DNA of 20,544 nucleotides. Source: Apostichopus californicus (lineage: Eukaryota; Echinodermata; Holothuroidea; Aspidochirotida; Stichopodidae). The position numbers and the translations under genes were made by a program. The notes beneath the pieces were generated by a model. That model had not been told where the DNA came from, made no database searches, and worked only from the letters and a program-made list of their open reading frames with translations. Of the stretch, positions 9,801 through 18,800 are shown one piece after another (the first letter of the stretch is position 1; the number at the start of each line of letters is the position of its first letter). The stretch covers positions 1-20,544 of the forward strand of contig JAIPMN010018287.1 of NCBI GenBank assembly GCA_020650975.1. Direction: 5' to 3'.

Positions 9801-12800
9801 TTGTTCTTGCTAAGAAGGAAAACATCAATATCACAGATCGTATTGTTTATGCTCAGAAGTCATAATGTATGTCAATTGGTCGTTATTTCAGTTGTTACAC
9901 ATATATTTTCTAATTTGATCACACAGCAGGTATTAGTTATACCTGCAGTGTATTCTCTCCTGAAATACTCTAAACATGATCAAAGAGAGAAAAAAACTGT
10001 TAATAAACTTCTTACTGCAAAAAGTCTATGTAGATAAAAGTAATAAGTTAGGGCAGTGGTTCTCGAAGTGGTCCCTGCCGCCCCCCCTTTGGGCATTGGG
10101 AAGTCTCAGGGGGCACTACAGGGTACACTGGGAGTAGGGGGCATTGGCACTGATTTGGGCGTCCCTGACTATTACGACACAACACTGCAGCGATTTAGGG
10201 CACAATAAGGCATCAAGGGGGTCTGGGAACAAAAAAATAACTATTGTTGAGAGAAAATTCATCATCTTGTTGGGAATGTAGGCTATTTTTAAATTCCTAT
10301 GCATATCTTCGAACAGTCTGATTGCTAGCTTGAGGGACCGACTATGAACGTTAGGTCGAGGGGAGGGGGTAGGGGGAGGGGGGCATTGGGACAGTTCAAG
10401 ATGGTCGAAGGGGGCGGTCGTCTAAAAATTTTGGGGGACCACTGAGTAAGAGGGCCTGACAATTTTTATCCTAGCACGATCTCCTCCAAAGGCGCACTGA
10501 TATGTAAACAGATTAAGGACACACATATTAGCTAGACAGACGGACAGACAACTAAATTTTACCAACGAACAATGAAGAGTGTAAAAATAGACTGTACAAA
10601 GGAGATGACTAGGCTAGGGAGATGAAAAGACTCTGGGGATAATCTGTACGGAAAACTAATAAAGTCATGAGGAGTAAACTGTCTTATCCATGATTCACAA
10701 TCCGAACAGAATCTCTACCCATGCAATAAAGATCTCTTTCATTGATATCTGACTTTGTAATTTTTTACTCGACAGTTTGATGAAGGACTAGGTCTCCCCG
10801 GGCACCAGCTTCCCATCCATCAAGATGCATCCCGCCTCTACTGGACTCCAGCGCCCCCAAAGATGAACCTTCCAGCTAGTGTCATAGGAGAAAACCTGTT
10901 TCCTAGATTTCAGGGTGCCCTCCTCAAGCCCGGAGGTGAAAGTTCATTGACCATCGCTGGCGATGACTCTGATGATGATGTCGAGGTTGACCTAGCTCTC
11001 AATGAGGAGGAGGAAAGAGATGCACAATTTAGAAAAAGGTGAAGAAAAAAAGACTATTTGTGCACAAACGATGCAAGATACATTTCTACATCACATATAT
11101 ATACTTCATTGTGAGCAAGAAGTGTTTGAAGTTCATGAGTATTGCCCTAAACTGTTAACATGAAAAGTTTGTACAAACGTTAATTTACTCGAAATGATTC
11201 CCAGACAGTTTGTGAAAAACTATTAAGCTAACTGATTAATTCTTTCCTATAGATAACATGCTTGAAGGTAGGCAGTATACAAGTAGTTAAAGTTTGATAT
11301 ATAGCTGACCATTTTTTTTTTCTTCCTAGCATATTTGAAAGGTATGAAGTTTTCCTTCAGGCAAATATGACAAACAAGATATTTAAAACAGAAAAATAAA
11401 ATAAAAAATAATATCTGAAAGGAAAGGCTCTTTTATAAGAGTGTTGATGGAGGTGCATTGTGTTATTTGTATACATTATTTATTTTTCTGATTCACAGTT
11501 TGATATATTTCTTTTGCTAAGTGCATCTCTTATGGGAGCTGGATGCTTATAAAGTTTAAAATATTGACGACTTTATTTGTCTCCTTGTCAGATTAATCGT
11601 GAGGCGAAATGTCTCAGCAGAGGACCTGACAGAACTAACAAAAGCTGACTTTAAAGGAGACAAAAGGATTTGGTTGGACAGCTCAGCATCTGAACGAGGA
11701 CCAGACACACCTGCTATAGCGCCCTCTCTGACTAGCGATACCTTACCCACTACAGAAGGTGATAACTTGAATCCAAAGTATTATGAGTAACTCAGGCTAG
11801 GTCTAGGTACATCTGTTATGGAAGATTCCTAGGCCTGTTGAAATTTGTATGGTAAAGTACCCCCTTTTTTGGGGGGGGGGGGTGGTTCAGATCTGTTATG
11901 CCACTAATAAAACATTGCTCATGTTTAGCTGCCTCAAGGGAATTTTGTATCTCCTTCTATCATCAAAACTGTTATTATGTCTAAAGGCTTATGTAGATAC
12001 CTTATGTATGCACCTTAGATATATGTATTTATGTATGTGTGTTGATTTGTCTGCTCTTTGTTTATTTAAGTACACCTCTAGCAAGGAAATGTCTTTATTT
12101 TTATTTGTTAATCTTTCTTTATAATAGCTGGAGATGAGGACAATGAAATGAGAAGTCAAACAAGAAGTTCTGTTACAATTGTCAGACCAAAACTTCAGTA
12201 AGGAATATTTTCATTATTTTTCTCTTTTTTTTAGGAATTGTTTATGGTCTTTGTGAATTTTTCATCATTTTATTAATTGAAAGATTAATTGGTATTACGA
12301 ATAACCCACTACCCAGATAGTAATAAATGTCCAATATTTTGTTTTATGGATGAAAAGTTTAACAGTTCATGCCGTGTATTTCAAACATACATGACTGCAG
12401 ATGCATCATCTGGTAGCCGCTAACAGGGGGGTGGGGATGGGGGCAAGGGAGGAGGAACTTATAAGGCTGCCAGTTGTCATTTCTTCGGGTTGGTCTTTTC
12501 TAAAGTTGTGATGATTTTAATTATTTGCTAACTGGGTGTTTGACTCAATGTGCAACGCTCTTAGTTAACTTTAAGTCCTTTACTCTAGTGAGATTTTAAA
12601 AGTTGTGAACACTACCATAGATCATTGTCATAGAAATGCAAAGCATATAAACTATGAACTTTGAATTCCGTTACTTCCACAATGTACAGGTTTAGCATCT
12701 ATGCAGCTTTTGATTGACTGTTCAGCAGCCACATGGTTTGCAATACTACCTACCTATGTGAGATGAATATTCAACGTTCATGAATATTTATGATATCATG

Positions 12801-15800
12801 AATATTTATGAATCATGAATATTCACGAAAACTCAAGTGTATGTGCTATGCAAGTTGACTTACAAGCATTCATGTATGTGTTTTGTATTCCTGTTTGTGA
12901 TTTGACTGTGTGTAATACATGATTTGACTCTACCAGGAGATCCAACTCTGCCCCCGACATAACGGGAGAGGAGCACATCCTGTTTGTGGAGTCAGACTTT
13001 GATTCCATGATGCAGGAGTTGTTGCAACAGAAAGAGCAGATAGTTAAGATGAAACAAGACATGTTGGAAGACAAAAATAGACAGACCCCAGATGAATCAG
13101 TGAACGAATTGGTAATTAGCTTTCAACTCTATATACTTAAGAATTGTTTGATATCATAAACAAAAATTTGGATGTATGAAAAACCATTCCTATTTTGTTG
13201 CTTTTAATTCAAGTAGATCATTTTAGAGGCTAGTTTCTCACTAAACCTCTGTCATCAAAGTCTCCCAGAGGTCATGTAGCGTGGAAATACATACTTCAAC
13301 GATCTGAAATATCTAAGTTTCCCTATTGGTTTGTGCACTATATGTTACAGTACTGAGAAGTACCCATAGAAATACTGTCTGTGTATCTTTGTGTTGTCAT
13401 TTGATTTCGTTTGCTTATGTTACTGTTGTGACTGGTACCCGTAGAAAATATGTCAGTAATGGTGTAATGGAGAGTCAGGTCGTTACCTGGCCACAATTAC
13501 TTCACTCTCCCCACCCCCCCCCATTTGAGGTCTTCATGTTTTCTTAAGTATATTATCAAAATGAGAATAAATGATCCTTTATCGTATATTTTCACACCCC
13601 CTAATTGACCCCAGGGCCATAGCTCTGCCTCCCCTTCATCCCTCTTTTGTTAGGCCTGACCTATAGTCTACCTATCTGTGTTTCTTTGACTTTTGTCATC
13701 TATATTTCTTTGGTGCTGTTCTTTGATTTTCTTTCGCTAGATGGATCCATCTAAAGAAGACATTGAATCGATAAGTGTGGCAGATGTCAAACCACTGAGA
13801 CAAGGTGAGTTGTCCTGTGTACTGCTCTCTGTTTAGGTTATCTCCAATGCAAGAAATGAATGACAACCAGAACACACTTAACACCCCACCCCCTGGACTA
13901 TTGGTGCAGACCACACTTCCACTTATATTTGTACTCGTGTATTTTCTGAATTGGTATTGTCTTTGCTAGCTAGATTATAAATTCTGGTGTTCAATTAAGT
14001 TAATTTATATCACCAAATTATTTTCTTAAGTTCTTAAATGCTTGATTTACGGTTACATCTTTTCCGCAGTTCACACCCCGACCTTAGCGGAGAGGTCCCG
14101 AGCTGCCGGTCTGAAGTACGTGCTGTATCCAAAGATGAAAAAGTAAGACTCCTGATTCTTGTTACCATGGTAATGAGAATTTCTCATTAGATGTTCAAAC
14201 CTATTCTATCATGATCAGTAACATAAAGTTGTCGCTATTTTCATCTGATTTAGAAGTCCTTCTGCCTCGGTCCATATATATATATATATATGGTTAACTG
14301 ATATTATCATTAATTGTTACATAAAATTCAGGAAATATATATAGCTTGTGACTGATGAATATCACTTTTCCCTTTTATTAACAGGAAGAAGAGGAAGAAA
14401 CCGCTGGATCCTGTAAGATTAAGCTATTTTGGGTTTAAATGCAATTAAAACTTGGTTAGATTGATGGTGTTGCCACGGTACAAAATTTGTTAACTGTTTT
14501 CTACGTGTATTTGGGACATGTTCAGTGTTGATTTTGGAAATACAGTTTCTTTGTGCAAATATTGGATATCTTTATAATGAAGTTTTATTTGACTGTCCAT
14601 TCATATCTATATATATTTATATATATATAGATATTTCATTTGACAGGGTCTGTTCACAGTATCTCTTTTGAGATCCGGCTATAGGAATCACAAATGATTT
14701 CAAGTTGGTTAGCATGATGATTCATCTCTAGAGTAAGTCAAAATATGTCACCAAACAGGACTAGCATTGTTTGATACAAGTGGCAAAAAGCCTACAGTGG
14801 AATGAAGACTGTCCTTACTGGTTCGAACCTCTGGACATACAATCAGTGTCCATATCCTAGTTGGTTAGGGGGTTCGAATCTCTGTGGAAGCTGGAAGTTT
14901 GATCACTGTTCTGGATTTTCCCATTCATTACCATTTCAAATACATATCTGTAATTATATTTACATATATATATGTATAGGGTTTCAATATGCATAAGAAT
15001 TTTTGCTTTTTTTTGCCTTATAGAAAAGATTAGAAGATATTGAATCATTTTTGAAAATTCCGGCAAGATCACTTGAAAGGTAAAAAGCTAAATCTAACTT
15101 ACTTTATATGAACTTATTTTTGTGTTTCCTGTGTGAAATCTTATTCAAATTTTCCCATACTTTTAGGCTTCAGATATAATGAAGTAGACTCCTCAGTGCA
15201 GCCCTAAATGTTAAAGTTAATCTGTTGTTTAATACATTATAATAACTCAACTCAAACATGTTCTTTTAGCTTTATATAAACATGAAAGCACCATTGGATG
15301 ACATTCAACACCTTTTGTCCCTGACAAATTGGCAATGCATTGTAAACATTGTTAATGGCCAAAAGCCATTATTTAATGTTATTCGTAATCATGCTTTACA
15401 TGTTAATTGATCAAGATAACTATAATCAAAGCTTTATTTTTGGTATTGTGCATGGTATAAAATATCTGTAATTCATTCAACCCTGTGACAATCATTAGAA
15501 CAAAATATAACTGTTTCCCCTTTATGTCATTTATTTAATTCATTTTCATGATTTCAATAAATACTACCATTTTTCATTTCAGTAATTGTCAATATATTTT
15601 CCTTTCATGTGCTCTAAATTATTCAAATTCATAATAATCTTAATCTTTTGGATATTTGTAATGCACTTACTCTTCTTTGTTCAGCTTCAACAACATTAAT
15701 TAAATAACTTATTCCTGGTCAAGGTTCATTAAATAACTTATTCCTGGTCAAAGCATTTCCTTAATATTAATTTTAAGGTTGTACCACTCTCCCAAGTCGT

Positions 15801-18800
15801 TTCTAGCTCCTCTTATTTCGTTTTCTTAGACGGCACAGTTTTGAAGAAAAAAGGCTACCCCTGGAGGAAGAGTTTAAGATGCCCAGGTGAGTTGTCAAAC
15901 AAATGATGTGTGAATATGTTCCCTTGCTGCCTCAGTTTGTCATCTTTATCTCCTCACGTGAGGTGCAAGAGACTTGAAGAAATAAAAGCAGCAGTTGTAA
16001 AATGTACATAGTAGTAGCCAAGATGGCAATTTACACAAGAGAAGAGTATTGATACACGAAGATAGGGCAAAGAAATAGAAATAAGAATAACAGGAAGACA
16101 CCAACTTCTGTGTCACAAAAACAAACTGACAGGAACAAACTATTAATACTGTAAATCAGCTAGGAGGAGAACCTAGGATTCTCTTACAGAACAAAGTTAG
16201 ATTATGGAGTAGGCCTAGTTTTCTACTTTTTCGTTTGAAAAAAGGTTATTTTATATCTGATATGTATAAGGTTAGCTGATCGTGGCCAGCTTCTACCTAT
16301 TTCTGTTTGTTATCTGTCTATCTACATGTGATTGAGGGTGTACACGTGATGGCATCTGAGTAGTTGTGATTGTGGGTGTACAGGTGGTGGCATATGGATA
16401 CTTTGTAATCCATTTACATGTGATTTTGGGTGTATAGGTGGTGGCAGCTGGATAGTTGTGAATTGTTTCATGTGTACGTAGCCTTACATATGTAACAGAA
16501 CCCCAAACTGACACAGAAAAAAGACCCAAAACAATTAAGTACAAGTGTTAACTAGATTTGCTAACTTATGTACATATTTTCATTTTAAAGCCAAATACCA
16601 TTTGGCTGAATGTCACTTATGGCTGGCCATAGCATTTATAATTAAGTGAGAGAGATATCATTACGTTTAGTTCTCTTTGCAATGATTACCCACCTTTTGC
16701 AAGAAGATGACAAATTAAAGGAGAATTAGATAAACTCAACTAATTTCTATTTTAAGGAAGTTTGGTAATCATTCTTAATCTGCAGGAGCGTTCGGTTTCC
16801 CAGGAGGCCTAGTTTACCACGTGCGCTTCAATTTGATGACTTTATAGCAAAACACAGAGACAGGTAAGCGGATCCTTTCTTGAAAGTTTTCTTAATTTCT
16901 AAAAAATAATACAATGCATTCATCTTTCTTTGATTAATGCTCTAGTACCTTGCCATGTGTTACTTAAAGGATATTGGTGCATTGCAATAAATAAACCATA
17001 CCATACTTCCACACATCCAATCAGATTGACCCATCTCTCTTTAGTATGAATTGCTTCACAGTACATAGAAATAATTATGTGTTTTAACTTTATTCTGAAA
17101 TACTATTATATTTGCAATATAGATGCAGAAAGACAAAGGAATTGTATGAAAGTCTGAAATATGACACCTTAATAATTTTCTAGATTACTAAGTGAAGTAT
17201 TTAAATACTCATCATCCTTTAAAGGGGATACTGAGCACTGTGTGACTTAACATCATGTATGAATTTAAATACTCCACAAGAAACCCACAAACTCACCATT
17301 TGTTGTTGGAAAGAGAAAATAGTCAAAGTTTGCATTGATCATTACCAATGTAGAAAATATACTGCTATAGCATAGATGACACACATGGAGGACCGTGTAT
17401 GGGAATGTTTGGTAACCAAAGAAATCCAAACATTAAACTTGTTTTATTTTGAGGAGAGTTTAAACTTTAAAGATAATGATGCTAGTCTTTGGTATATATG
17501 TCAAAGGTCACACTGACATGATCAATTTTTAACTTCTGGGTGCGTTGATTATCTTCTTTGTGTTTTTATTTTTACAGGGAAGATACTTCCGACACCAGAG
17601 AATGGGTTCGTGGGATTTGGGACGAGTGGTTTGAGGAGGTCTTCGCAGAGAGTCCTTACATCAGTGATGGGGAAGAAGGAGACGGTGAAAATCACAGTGC
17701 CCAGGGGTCCCCTGCCCCAGTACCAGATGAAAAGTAAGTATTTACTTAAATGGTAGATTGAAGGCAATACAGGTTTCAAAATGTGTTTCACAGGATGTAG
17801 TTAACTTTAAAGGATTTAATAACATAGTAGTTACTGTGGGTAATTTGTTAATACAACATCGTCATATCTTTAATTTCTATTACTTGAAATGAGAAGAAAA
17901 AAGTCCCTGTGAGCAATCAAATTACTTTAAAGATGTCCCTTAGGTTGTCTGGAAAGAGAAAGAAAAGAATAAGGACAACTATAATGGTTCTAAGGTTGTG
18001 TTTTGTTCTTGAGTGGTAGTTTAGAATTATAGATTTTTCTTGTAACCATAACACTAGAAAATAACTTTTTTTCTTTTTCTCTTCATTCATCTAGGAGACA
18101 TTCCATTGCAAGTAGCGCCGTGTCTGTTAATATTGACACTCTCGAGCCCTTGTTAGCCAACGATGAAGACCGCATGGTCTTTGAGGTTAGTCCTTCTCCC
18201 TTACAGCAGCTGGTTTGAGCCTCACTCGGAAGATTCCGATCACCTAGTATACTTCCCATCAGATCTGTAATATCGTCTAGTGATGTGCACTCTATATGCT
18301 TCAAGTTTTAGCTTCTTGTTGGACCTATTCAATTGTGTGCTTAAGGGAACTAAGACAACTTCTCAAACTTGCAGCAGTAGCAACTACATCGACAACCATC
18401 AACAGCATCGCTTGTTCGACAGCTTTAGGACTCGAATCAAACCGCTCTGTTGCTAGTAGAGGGACAATGTAAGCATCGTAGAATCATCAACAGTGTATTT
18501 ATATGAAACTATTCCTTCACATACAGAACACTATTTTGTCTAATTTTTTTTTTTTTTTCAAATCATTTTTGTCCTGAATATCATTCTTGACGTTCCTTCC
18601 CTCTATATTAGGATCTTCATGACGAGGTGTTACGACTGACTGATGAACTAAACAAAGCAACGAGACCACTTCCATTTGATATAGCCCGCAGAGGCGCCCT
18701 CTACCGCAAGGTAAGCTGAAACCAATACAGTTTCTGTTGCTTTTATAATCAAAATTTAACATGAACTGTAAGAGACCGGATGAGAAATGATGTTTTCCAT

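Larger units (their letters stand above)
9720..10775 (+). other. Intron 12
   Basis: Holds the hAT-like element at 10054-10444. The flanks 9720-10045 and 10453-10775 show nothing recognisable. Confidence 0.78.

Noticed and set aside
14800-14890. Intact tRNA gene
   Set aside because: The A-box-like and B-box-like motifs are adjacent, so no cloverleaf with D, anticodon and T arms can form.
18083-18304. Minus-strand open frame over exon 24
   Set aside because: It is the antisense shadow of exon 24 plus intron sequence; the + strand exon fits both neighbouring phases.
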